64,000 bases of DNA. Origin: Bryopsis sp. KO-2023. Lineage: Eukaryota; Chlorophyta; Ulvophyceae; Bryopsidales; Bryopsidaceae. The DNA lies in NCBI GenBank assembly GCA_030272585.1, contig BSYQ01000004.1, positions 2,852,001-2,916,000 on the forward strand. The letters run 5' to 3'. Positions 43,661-53,114 of the stretch are shown piece after piece. The translations under genes were made by a program, and so were the position numbers. Each line of letters starts with the position of its first letter. The first letter of the stretch is position 1. The notes under the pieces are model-generated. The model was given only the letters and a program-made list of their open reading frames with translations, was not told the DNA's origin and searched no databases.

Positions 43661-43754
43661 GTTGTCTGCTTTCTTTTTCTTTTTCGAACTCCAAACTGTC
43701 TCTCGCACACACTCGCACTCGCACACACTCAACCCGAACTCAGGAAAACAGGAG

Positions 43755-46742
43755 CTAGTCCATGGAAGATTTTTGACGTAAATACTCCTGCAGCACTTGC
43801 TGCGCATTACCCAAGTGATGTGACGGGAGCCACTGGTCCTCTTCCGATCCGTATCCTTCCCAGGAAACCAAGTACTCTGTCACATTCTTCTTTTTCCGCC
43901 GTTTGGTTCGATGTGTCTTGATCTTTTCGACGATATATTCCTCGACTCCTTCCAACACCACTGGATCTGGAGGTGGAGAAATAGCCCTGGCTGGAAACTC
44001 TTCTGATCCATCTTCAAATGCTTTTAGCTTGGAAACATGAAAAACATCATGTATTTTCCAGTGATTAGGAAGTTCCAACCTGTAAGTTACTGATGTCACA
44101 ATATCAATAATTCTAAAAGGTCCACAAAACTTAGATACCAACTTCCGGCCCATCATTGGCGGTAAAGGTAAATCAGCTGTCGATAAAAAGACATACTGAT
44201 TTAATGCAAAACTTGCATCCCTCCGCCCTCGGTTTGCGACAGCCCTCTGTCGCTGTTGGCTTTTCAAAATCGCTTTCCGAGCCAGCTGTAAACTTTTAGC
44301 CCAAACTGTCCACCATTCATCTGAAACTGGACCTGAGTCTAACAAATCCTGAGGGGATCTGGGATGTTGCCCATAAACCCAATAAAAAGGTGTAAAACCT
44401 GTTGATGAGTGAACGGATGAGTTATAAGCAAACTCAGCCGCCACTAATTTAGTGTCCCAATCACCCCCTATGGTCGAAATATAAATTCGCAACATGTCTC
44501 CGACTACTCGATTTGCCCTTTCAGTCATTCCATCAGTTTCAGGGTGATATCCAGAGGACATAGCTAAACGAGTCCCCGCTAATTCCCACAGTTTTCGCCA
44601 AAACTGGCCTGTAAAACGAGTATCTCGATCGGAAATAATAGCCTCTGGCAACCCATGATGTCTGAAAATTGTATCAAAGAAAATTTCAGCTACCCCACTA
44701 GCTGTAACTGCAGTAGTGGTGGCTACCAAGTGGATCATTCGACTAAAACGGTCGACCATAACCACTAAATAATCATGACCCTTTTGTGTCATAGGTAAAG
44801 GTCCCACAAAATCTAAACAAACTTCTTTCCAGCGTTCGTCTGGAACTGGAATTGGCTGATATAACCCCAATGGTTTTTGAGTGCTAGACTTGTTTTTCTG
44901 ACAACCAACACAAGTCCTAACATATCGTTCGACATCCTCAGTGCATCTAGGCCAATAATATCTTTTTCGAACATTTGCGACAGTCTTGTGTCTCCCAAAA
45001 TGTCCAGCCTGATCGTGACATTCAGCCAACACTGTTTGTCTAATTTCTTTGTCCTTTGGAATATACCAAAACCATTTGTCTTTCAGACTATACCACAATT
45101 TTGTGCCATCCCACCTATAACGCGGATCTTTTTCACCAGCTTCCCAATTAGCTATAACTTCTCTGCAATGTTCATCCCCTTGATACGCAAGTCTAACCTG
45201 ATCCTGAAATACTACGCCTGCTCGGACTTTTGCCACAGCGTTTAATTCCATTTCCGACCTTCGACTTAATGCATCTGCAACTGTATTTTCTTTTCCAGGT
45301 TTGTATTTAATCTCAAAATCAAATTCCTGTAAAGTTTCCATCCACCTAGCCTGTCTACTGGATAATTTAGGCTGCGTCTGAATATATTTCAGCGGAGCGT
45401 GGTCCGTGTGAACCACAAATTTCCTCGCCCCCAAATAATGTCGCCAAGTTTTCAAACAATAGACTATCGCATACAGTTCTTTTTCGTGTGTCGGATAATT
45501 CCTTTCAGCTGAATTTAATTTCCGACTTTCAAACGCTGCTGGTTGTTGCCCCTGACCTTGATCTTGCGTCAAAACTCCTCCAATAGCAAAATCCGATGCG
45601 TCTGTAGTTACTTCAAAACTCAACTCCGGATCTGGAATTATTAACACAGGTGCCTCTTGCATGCTCTTCTTTAGCGTCTGAAACGCTTTCTCCTGACTTT
45701 CAGTCCACTTATTCAATGCCCGATAATCTACACACATGCGTAGTTTCCCGTTCTTCTTCGGTACAAAAATTACCGGTGCTCCCCAAGGTGATCTACTCGG
45801 TCGAATAAACCCTTTTTCCGACATGGCTGCAATCTGAGTTTTCAGTTCTGCCATTTCCTTGATGCCTAGTCGATAAGGTGCTTTACTTTGTGGAACCGTG
45901 CCTGGTTCCAACTGGATCGTGTGTTCGATACCTCTGGAAGGGGGTATCTCACTGGGTAATTCTTCCACAAAAGTGTTAGGAAATTCCTGTCTGATTTCTG
46001 CTGCAAGTTCAGCTTGTCTGGAAACATTTTGTTCAGAGTCAGTTCTGTTCAAACATGTTTCAAACACCATCAGCACACACTGTTCCTCTTCCTCCTCTCC
46101 GGGGTTTGCCGGAGGAATCAAATGTTCTTTCAGCCCGTCTGAAACCACTACCTCATTCGTTCGAAAATCAACCCGGGGATTATGCTTAGCCAGCCAAGTT
46201 TTTCCCAATATAGCATCATACTTAGCAAGAGACATTTCATGAAAAATCTCCCTACTAGCAAAATCTCCAAATCTGAGAGTAGCCCTGATCTTCCCTTTAG
46301 ATTCTAAGGTACTTCCCCCAGCCAGGCTAACTTTTTCTTCTTGTGCTTCTAATTCCAGCTTATTTTTCTCGCAAAATTTCCGAGCCAAAAAGCAATCAGT
46401 TGCTCCACAGTCTATTAATATCTCAGCTGCAAAACCTGAGATTTCCCCTTTCACAGTAATCAGTTGTCTAATTCGGTTATCAGTTTCAGCCACTGCTAGA
46501 AATCCGAACTTAGTCATGTCTAAATCTGTCCCATCAAATGAATGGACTTCTAGGTTATCTTGGTTATCAGGTCTAGTCGGTTCCTTGGACGTTTCTTCCA
46601 ACGAAAAATCCCTCGAATTCCTAGAATTCCTCGAACTCGCAGGCTTCCCCTTAACTTCACACCCTGCGAGTTTACCTAACATACTCATTTTCGCGAGGGG
46701 CAGTCTCGAGCGTAATGCCCTCGACGCCCACACTTGTAACAC
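43755..46742 (-). CDS. pol: Chromovirus 3 Pol lacking the reverse transcriptase core
   Basis: A single open frame of 995 codons. The protease motif is DCGATDCF (about residue 111) and the RT N-terminal edge ([11 protein letters not shown]) is present. At about 45710 the frame jumps directly to the post-RT connection ([15 protein letters not shown]), so roughly 200 residues, including the expected LDD catalytic motif, are missing relative to chromovirus 1. RNase H ([13 protein letters not shown]), HHCC finger, integrase ([25 protein letters not shown]), GPF and chromodomain ([22 protein letters not shown]) are intact. It overlaps gag by 58 nt in the -1 frame; an ATG overlaps the gag stop (ATGA). 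Confidence 0.92.
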   Translation of the reverse strand: MLQVWASRALRSRLPLAKMSMLGKLAGCEVKGKPASSRNSRNSRDFSLEETSKEPTRPDNQDNLEVHSFDGTDLDMTKFGFLAVAETDNRIRQLITVKGEISGFAAEILIDCGATDCFLARKFCEKNKLELEAQEEKVSLAGGSTLESKGKIRATLRFGDFASREIFHEMSLAKYDAILGKTWLAKHNPRVDFRTNEVVVSDGLKEHLIPPANPGEEEEEQCVLMVFETCLNRTDSEQNVSRQAELAAEIRQEFPNTFVEELPSEIPPSRGIEHTIQLEPGTVPQSKAPYRLGIKEMAELKTQIAAMSEKGFIRPSRSPWGAPVIFVPKKNGKLRMCVDYRALNKWTESQEKAFQTLKKSMQEAPVLIIPDPELSFEVTTDASDFAIGGVLTQDQGQGQQPAAFESRKLNSAERNYPTHEKELYAIVYCLKTWRHYLGARKFVVHTDHAPLKYIQTQPKLSSRQARWMETLQEFDFEIKYKPGKENTVADALSRRSEMELNAVAKVRAGVVFQDQVRLAYQGDEHCREVIANWEAGEKDPRYRWDGTKLWYSLKDKWFWYIPKDKEIRQTVLAECHDQAGHFGRHKTVANVRKRYYWPRCTEDVERYVRTCVGCQKNKSSTQKPLGLYQPIPVPDERWKEVCLDFVGPLPMTQKGHDYLVVMVDRFSRMIHLVATTTAVTASGVAEIFFDTIFRHHGLPEAIISDRDTRFTGQFWRKLWELAGTRLAMSSGYHPETDGMTERANRVVGDMLRIYISTIGGDWDTKLVAAEFAYNSSVHSSTGFTPFYWVYGQHPRSPQDLLDSGPVSDEWWTVWAKSLQLARKAILKSQQRQRAVANRGRRDASFALNQYVFLSTADLPLPPMMGRKLVSKFCGPFRIIDIVTSVTYRLELPNHWKIHDVFHVSKLKAFEDGSEEFPARAISPPPDPVVLEGVEEYIVEKIKTHRTKRRKKKNVTEYLVSWEGYGSEEDQWLPSHHLGNAQQVLQEYLRQKSSMD

Positions 46743-47677
46743 TTCACCTCTCCGTCTGCTTTTTCTTTCTTCCAGACTGGCTTATTTCTTTCTCTCTCTT
46801 TATCACCTCGCTGTTTCTGCTGTCTCTGTTGTCGCCTTCTTCCGACGTAGTCCAATTCCATGTGATCTGATCTGCGATTTCCGCCGCCGCTGTTGCCGCC
46901 GCCGCCGCGATCTCGATTCAAGATCGAACTCCCGGATTGAGCTCCTCCCCACCTTTCCGCCACTCGAATAGCTTCATCCAAGGTCTTGGGGTTTTGGAGG
47001 TCGGTCTCGATGCCAACCCTCCCTCGCAAACCATCGACGAACCTGTGTATTTTCTCGCCCTCTGATGCGTCGGAAATATACAGCATCAGCTGTCTAAAAC
47101 GATGCGTGTATTCCCGCACAGACATTCCGCCTTGGCGTAAATTCGCCCATTCTGTCCGTGTGCGGCGCAAAAAATGTGGTTCCCCGAACTGGTTTTTCAG
47201 CTCCTCACAGAAGTCCTCATACGTCGGCAAAGGTCGGCCTCCATCAGTCTCCGACTCCTCCACTCTTGTCCTCCACCATGTCGCGGCTGGCCCTCTCAGT
47301 AGAGATCCTGCCAGGCGGAGTTTCGAGACTCCATCTTCGACGTGGGTGGCGTCAAAATGCACTCGGAGGCTGAACAACCAATCCTGGATAGGAGGGTCAT
47401 TCTGCCTGCCTCCCCACAGATCAGGTCGGGCTGGCTTACTTCTCAGGTCATTACCTCGACCACCACTTCCAGCCGCCGTTCCAGCCTGTGCTGCAGTTGC
47501 CGCCCCGATTGCTGTTCCCACTTTGTCGGTTAGTTGCTCCAAAATGGAGCTTCCCACAGCCTCATTCACCGCCGTGCTCAGCATTCCCGGTACTTCTTCG
47601 ACCACGCCTTGCACTCGGTTCAACCTTCCCATTACCTCCTCATACGCCGCCCTCAACTCAGCCACCTGTTGCTCCAT
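46685..47677 (-). CDS. gag: Chromovirus 3 Gag
   Basis: 330 codons. Ty3 capsid ([45 protein letters not shown]), basic Arg/Gln tract, and a zinc knuckle [14 protein letters not shown] seven codons before the stop. It closely parallels chromovirus 1 Gag but lacks its SR tract. Confidence 0.92.
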   Translation of the reverse strand: MEQQVAELRAAYEEVMGRLNRVQGVVEEVPGMLSTAVNEAVGSSILEQLTDKVGTAIGAATAAQAGTAAGSGGRGNDLRSKPARPDLWGGRQNDPPIQDWLFSLRVHFDATHVEDGVSKLRLAGSLLRGPAATWWRTRVEESETDGGRPLPTYEDFCEELKNQFGEPHFLRRTRTEWANLRQGGMSVREYTHRFRQLMLYISDASEGEKIHRFVDGLRGRVGIETDLQNPKTLDEAIRVAERWGGAQSGSSILNRDRGGGGNSGGGNRRSDHMELDYVGRRRQQRQQKQRGDKERERNKPVWKKEKADGEVKCYKCGRRGHYARDCPSRK

Positions 47678-47684
47678 CTCAGCC

Positions 47685-48044
47685 TCAAAAATCCTCGGTT
47701 AGGGTATTCCGCGGATAGGTAAATTCGGATACCCTAACTTTCTTCGACTGCCTTTTCCGATCAAGGAGCTCCACTGACTCTCCTTCCTGATTTACGAGGG
47801 TGTCTGGAACCCTCTTCCTCTCTGGATCTCCGGTGCACGTCCTCACGATCTGCCGCTCCTCTTGGGTCAGCTGCAGAAACTTGTCGCCAAACAAACCCAG
47901 AGGTCTGATAGTTGGGATTTCCAGACCCTCTGAGTTCACAACCGGCTCTTGCTCGTGCCCCCGTACGTTATGTACTCCTGGCTGCGCGAGCGTCCACTTT
48001 ACTTGGTAGGTGTCGTTTAGTTCGTGGATCCTCTCCTCTTTCAT
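47685..48044 (-). CDS. Chromovirus 3 upstream ORF c
   Basis: 119 codons. Its ATG overlaps the stop of ORF b as ATGA (48044-48041), and it ends 7 nt before gag. No recognised domain (contains LGLFGDKFLQLTQEERQIV). Confidence 0.5.
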   Translation of the reverse strand: MKEERIHELNDTYQVKWTLAQPGVHNVRGHEQEPVVNSEGLEIPTIRPLGLFGDKFLQLTQEERQIVRTCTGDPERKRVPDTLVNQEGESVELLDRKRQSKKVRVSEFTYPRNTLTEDF

Positions 48045-48340
48045 TGGTGAAAAAGCGATGTCAGGGCCAAGGAGTTCCGTTCCTCCTCGTCGTAGCGGTA
48101 AAACCTTGATGTAGTGGGAAAGTCGAGAGGTGACTCGGTAGTTGGGGTTGGCTGATTCTCCTTGTCAGCCTGTTCTTCCAGCTCTTTCAGGAAGCAGAGT
48201 AGGTCGAGTTCTTCGTAGTTTAGCTGGACCTCGTTCCTCCTAGCTTCCCTCCGCACTACTGGTAAGTCCAGTTCCTCGCCGGGATACTGCCACTCTACTC
48301 TGTAATAAAGATCGAGAAGGTGAGCCAGCCAAGGGTCCAT
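48041..48340 (-). CDS. Chromovirus 3 upstream ORF b
   Basis: About 99 codons from the ATG near 48340, 11 nt after the stop of ORF a; acidic (NYEELDLLCFLKELEEQADK). It couples to ORF c by the ATGA overlap. Confidence 0.5.
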   Translation of the reverse strand: MDPWLAHLLDLYYRVEWQYPGEELDLPVVRREARRNEVQLNYEELDLLCFLKELEEQADKENQPTPTTESPLDFPTTSRFYRYDEEERNSLALTSLFHQ

Positions 48341-48351
48341 AGACAACGAAC

Positions 48352-48582
48352 TCACTGATGTTGGGGTTCCTCCTGAGTTGGGGTTTCAGGGGTAAGCGGA
48401 AGATCAACTGTCGCCTCCGTCTCAGTTCTCGATTCGCTTGATCCTGTGCTTTCAGTATCACTATTGTCTTCGCCTATGTGCAGAACTTCCAACGGGTTCT
48501 CTTCCAGCCAGAGGTCTACAAGCAGTAACCTAGGATCTCCTTCTTCGCCAAACCAGTATTCTTCTTCTCTGATTATAGGCAT
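48352..48582 (-). CDS. Chromovirus 3 upstream ORF a
   Basis: The ATG lies just inside the primer-binding site. About 76 codons, acidic and Ser/Thr-rich (GEDNSDTESTGSSESRTE), like the upstream ORFs of chromovirus 1. Confidence 0.45.
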   Translation of the reverse strand: MPIIREEEYWFGEEGDPRLLLVDLWLEENPLEVLHIGEDNSDTESTGSSESRTETEATVDLPLTPETPTQEEPQHQ

Positions 48583-48603
48583 AGAAACTCGCTCCGAAAC
48601 CAG

Positions 48604-49174
48604 TGAAACGGATTTGTTTCCTGAGGCTGAATACTTCCAGCCGCCACTTAACCCGTTCTTCACACACGTTGGGAGACGACCAGAAGTTCTGTAAGAAAGG
48701 TCTGAGACACGAGAGTATACAACTGAATCTTATTTCAACAAGCTTGTTCTTTACAACGATCCCCAGCCTTTTATACTCTCAGCCCAGAGCTTCTAGAGAA
48801 CTCCCAGCCCATCTCCTAACCTTACAAATACTAGCTATCATCTAGCTCTCCTCAAAACGTCTCTATCATTTCTCAGCTCAGCCCTTCTAGCCAGAGCTCC
48901 GACTAACCCTTTATAACCCTTGATAACCTCTAGACTAAGGACCCAGACTGAAGCTCCTTCCAGTCTGACTCCCGACTCTCTACCCAAACTCTCAGCCATC
49001 TGAGATCTGACACTGAATATACTGAACCTGGTTCGAACTCTTTTCACTACGTTTCAGCCTCTCGTTGAGCATCACGTAACTACCCCATTCCAGTCAGTCC
49101 GCGACTACCTGGAACTCTCAGACTGTAACCTCTGTTTTCCGCCTAGATCTTCGCCTACTAAGTCAGCCGTTTCA
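48604..49174 (-). repeat. Chromovirus 3 5' LTR
   Basis: 571 bp; GAAGC follows. Confidence 0.93.
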
Positions 49175-50404
49175 GAAGCCCTGGGGAACTCGGGGATCAA
49201 GGAAGCAAAGGTGAATTCGGTGGAACGTGCCGGGGAGGATGATGATTTGCTGGAAGTCCTACCGATCAATGGGAAAGGTTTGGTGACTTTTCCACTCCAG
49301 CTAACTCGAATGAACGAACTGCTCACCACAGTACAAAAGGCTATGCGGAATCCGTGGTTAGCCGAGAGGATTAAAGAGATTGTACACACTGCACAGACAG
49401 ACACAGGAGCTACTTCACAGCAGCCACAAAGTTCAGCCACAGGAAAATTTTCAGCTGGGAAGGGGGGAGGGCCAGGAAGGCCGGTAAAACAAGTACTCAC
49501 GGAAGAAGAGCATCCTGTAAACACAGTCTGGCTGAACTCTGAGTCCGATGACGACGAAGTGTTTGTAGGGGTGGGAGAGACTTCGGAAAACAAACAGCAG
49601 AACAGGAGGCTTATGCACGTCAATGGAATCATCAAGGGACAGCAAGTCAAGTTTCTGATTGACACAGGGGCTGCAGTCAGCATTCTGTATGAAAAAACTC
49701 TAAGGAAATTTGGACTTCCTTTGCAGCCTGAAAAAATGTCCATCCAAGGGATAACACAGGACAGTGTACAGTCACTTGGGACTACTGCAGCAGTGGTGGA
49801 AGTTGGGCAAAATCAGGCTGATATCAAGTTCGTCATTTTGGAAGGACACGGGCGAAGCATTCTGGGAAAGGAAGCGATTGGACTGTTAGGCTTTATCATA
49901 GACCCTGGAAACGATCGTTTGGTAGACAAGAACACGGACGCGGAAATAATCTGTTTCTCGGCTACTACTAAGGAAGCGAAAGCTGAACAAAAGAAAGAGG
50001 CTCAAGCAGACTCAGGAGAGTGTGTATTGACTCTAGGAAGCGACACTTTATTGGGGCCTGGAAGAACTACACAAGTGGTTTCCTCTGCTCGATGCTTTCT
50101 ACATGGGAATGTGGTTCTGGCTGTTAAGCCGCGAAACCTACACGCAGATAAATACGGGTTACGTGTACATTCGCAACTGGTTGCTGGACCAAAAGAAGGA
50201 GAACCTATCGTCATTGGTGTGGACAATGAGCAGGACTATCCAATCTTGCTTAAGAAGGGAGCAAAGCTGGCCACGACGCTTTTTCTGGAAAAGGCCAAAG
50301 TGCGATCCACTATCGCTTGTCAAGAAGATACAAAAAAAGGGGTCCTGGGTGCGAGTCGTCCGTGCATTCAGGAAACAATGGTAGGACGAATCACGAGGGC
50401 ATAA
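49175..50404 (+). pseudogene. Element 4 Gag 3' part and protease
   Basis: In-frame continuation of Gag, then an aspartic protease FLIDTGAAVSILYEK (near 49650). It ends at TAA 50402-50404. The rest of Pol continues in the -1 frame, which is open through this overlap from an A7 run at 50332-50338, so either frameshifting or a one-base indel links the two. Confidence 0.8.
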
Positions 50405-50794
50405 AAATTCAGCTCACGCAGGAAGTGGAGTACTACCCAGAACAATATACGTCGGAAAAATGTCACGTGTTGATTACGAGTTGAATCAACCGTGTTGAAA
50501 CAACACGATTGTCAACACGCGTGTTGATTCAACTCGTGTTGATTCAACACGACGTGTTGACCATCGTGTTGTTTCAACTCAGGAATCAACTCGTGTTGAT
50601 TCAACACGACGTGTTGACCATCGTGTTGTTTCAACCCAGGAATCAACGCGTGTTGATTCAACACGACGTGTTGATCATCGTGTTGTTTCAACTTAGGAAT
50701 CAACTGGGTTGATTCAACCCAGTTGACGATTGTGTTGTTTCAATCGTGGAATCAACTGAATGAACGCTGTTCTCATTTTTAAATGCACATAATG

Positions 50795-50862
50795 AATTGT
50801 GGGATTCGAACCCACCACACCATGGATTCATTCATTCATTTAATGACTTAGCCATGCCAGCA
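50795..50862 (-). other. tRNA-like pol III module in the TA MITE
   Basis: Minus-strand A-box-like TGGCTAAGTCA (50844-50854) and a perfect B-box GGTTCGAATCC (50802-50812). The tail is not obviously related to the other modules. Confidence 0.65.
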
Positions 50863-51210
50863 TACTGAATTTCTGAGCTCGAAAGTCATGCCAGCTTACT
50901 GAATTTCTGAGCCCGAAAACTCGCCTCCTGAGATATCACGCTATCAATATAAAAGCACAAACATATCAAAATACAAAGCACTCTATCAGTCCTTTTTTTT
51001 AACGTCCACCTATCGTTTTGTCTCAATGTTTACTATGGATTGCACATATGTTCTGAGGGAAGCTTCTGAAGGTGTCGCTGACCTCACCAAACCATTTTCA
51101 GCAGTTGCCAGTGGACCACCCTGACACAACAGCACATCTTGGGACATCTATTCCCGCAAATAACCCCACAGCTGCTAGTAATTCCAAGAAATCAGGAAAG
51201 CAACTCTCCA

Positions 51211-52023
51211 TTACTTTGTGCAGATGATTCCTTGTGCAAAGAGAATGCCGGTTTTCCAGAAACAATTTTTGGAGAGGTATTTACTGATGACCAAAGTGGG
51301 TTCATCTGAGATACTCACGGAGGCAACATAAATTGCAGCCACTGACCGTAGCCTGTTGCAAAGCTTCTGCAAGATGCCTTCAACTCCGCAGCATCCCTTC
51401 ATAAATTAACAACACGTCAATAATTTGTTAACTTCATGATTATCTCAACTGTAGAAGTGTGCCTTCGAATGGTAACCCTACGCTAGTGATTGTCAACGAG
51501 CAAAATCTTCAGCTCTATGCTTTTGGTGGTTCACTCCTGACTGACTTTCCATGCGCAAACATCACTGCATGGGCAAAAAAAAAAAGAAATTTTTTTCCTT
51601 GAGAAATTTCTTGTACACCTTACTGGCAATCTCTTCGCTGATAGTGTCTGCCTCCCTAGCGGCCCAATGCAAGCACTGATACTCCAGGAAGCACCTGTGG
51701 ACCACACCAAAGCCACCATCTTGAGATGAGAAGGGGAACCCCACTTCCCATATTCTACGACCAAGCTCAGATAAAAAGTAACAGAGCCAAAAAGCGTTCT
51801 AGGACCTGTCTGCCACAAGAAGTCGTGATCAGGAAGACCTCGTGATGAGGTCTTCTTCGCTGATATTTGCGGCGCCGAACCCTCTCTTCCTTGGCATCGG
51901 CAGATCACGACAGTGCAATGGCTTAGCGTGAGGAGCTCCAGCGAGGACACGAAACGTTAGAAGGGAGAACGACACGACACCCAAGCGTGCCTTTTCCTCA
52001 GCTCCTCTCACCATTTCTTCCAC
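51211..52023 (-). pseudogene. Captured gene fragments inside the TA MITE
   Basis: Minus-strand coding-like pieces: 52023-51829, 51744-51562 (GFGVVHRCFLEYQCLHWAAR) and 51402-51320 (GILQKLCNRLRSVAAIYVAS) ending at a GTGAGT donor-like site. Stops separate them. Family not recognised; this resembles Pack-type capture of host exons. Confidence 0.4.
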
Positions 52024-52405
52024 TGGCAGTCGCTTAGTGTCTCCTCAAACACATAACTGTCTTCGCGGGGGTCTTCTGTTGGCCCCCCCGAAAGACCATC
52101 TTCTGGAGGAGGGACTCGTCGGGGTAAATTTCGACGGCGCTCGTCTATCTCTTTCTTCTTCGCAGAGCAGGGAAACGCGGAGCGGTGGAGGGGGAGATTC
52201 GACTTTCTTTTCCGGGATCACACTATGATGTACCGGCATTTTGGTGTTGAAAGCTAAAAAAATCAACCGTTCTTGAATCAGTACGGTTGAATCAACACGG
52301 TCGCATCGCAAATCGTCGTCGAGTTGATTCAACACGGTTGATACTTGTTAAATCAACGCATGTTGAATCAACGTGGTTGATTCAACACGTGACATTTTTC
52401 CGACG

Positions 52406-53114
52406 TAAAGACGCGGTAGTATTTTACCTCAATAGGAGTATCGTGTTAGGGCCTGGGGAAGTTGCTGTGTTGAGCTTGCCGTACGAACTTAGGGGAGTGC
52501 GGGGACCTATTATCGACTGTCTCAATACGAAGGGAGTTCGGCTCGTAATGAAGCAACGGGCGGGGGGAACTTTGTTTGGTTACCTCGTCAACGATAGTAG
52601 GGAAATACAACACGTGACGCCAAAAACCAGGGCGTGGTTTATTCCGGGTCGACTTGACGAAATGACTGATATTGATGGTCGATGTGTGATGTCCAGAGTT
52701 CGGAGTAGTCCGACCGATCACAAGTATGAACAAAAAACAGGAAAGGAATGGCGGCGACAGGAACGAGGTTCTACAGAGCAAGAGAAAAGGGGAAGTTGGA
52801 TTCGGCGCAAGGAAGAGAGGGAACGTGGCGCGACCAAAGTATGGGATGTTCGTCGGTCGAAGTGGGGACGTTACGGAAAGTGGGATGTCCAGGGGGAGAC
52901 TGTTGATGTAAGCGTGGACGTTATGAGCAGCGAGTTGTTGGAACCAGAAACCCACGACGAATGTCTATCTCAGTTGATGCAGCGATTTCCACGAGTGTTT
53001 GATTTGTCGCCCGAAGTGAGCGGGTTATCACGTGACATGGCCGCTCTTACAATCACGTTATCAGATTTGGAACAGATCGGCACCACGAACTTTAGTGCGC
53101 TCAGTGAGTGGTAG
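52406..53114 (+). pseudogene. Element 4 Pol, segment before RT, ending in an in-frame TAG
   Basis: Continues from the frame before the MITE (AVVFYLNRSIVLGPGEVAVL). It stops at TAG 53112-53114, and the same frame runs on without another stop into RT. Confidence 0.75.

Larger units (their letters stand above)
41561..49174 (-). mobile_element. Chromovirus 3: RT-deleted Ty3/gypsy element nested in element 4 gag
   Basis: 571-bp LTRs (41561-42131, 48604-49174; TGAAACGG..CCGTTTCA) appear identical and are flanked by GAAGC (41556-41560, 49175-49179). The primer-binding complement GCTCCGAAACCA is at 48591-48602. A minus-strand purine tract AAGGGGGGAGGAG abuts the 3' LTR. Minus-strand order: three small ORFs, gag, pol without RT core, ORF3. 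Confidence 0.95.
50450..52405. mobile_element. TA-flanked (Tc1/mariner-type) MITE with palindromic word arrays
   Basis: 1956 bp with 24-bp perfect inverted ends beginning CGTCGGAAAAATGTCACGTG and TA on both sides (50448-50449, 52406-52407). Subterminal arrays of TTGATTCAACACG words lie at 50475-50760 and 52265-52390. The interior holds a tRNA-like module and coding-like fragments. Removing it with one TA restores the Pol frame of element 4. Confidence 0.9.

Noticed and set aside
42641..43807. ORF3 as a retroviral-type envelope gene
   Set aside because: Position fits, but there is no signal peptide, transmembrane span or furin-type site; it is a coiled-coil/cysteine protein instead.
47477..47718. 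Plus-strand frames opposite chromovirus 3 gag
   Set aside because: Short, without domains, fully explained by the minus-strand gag.
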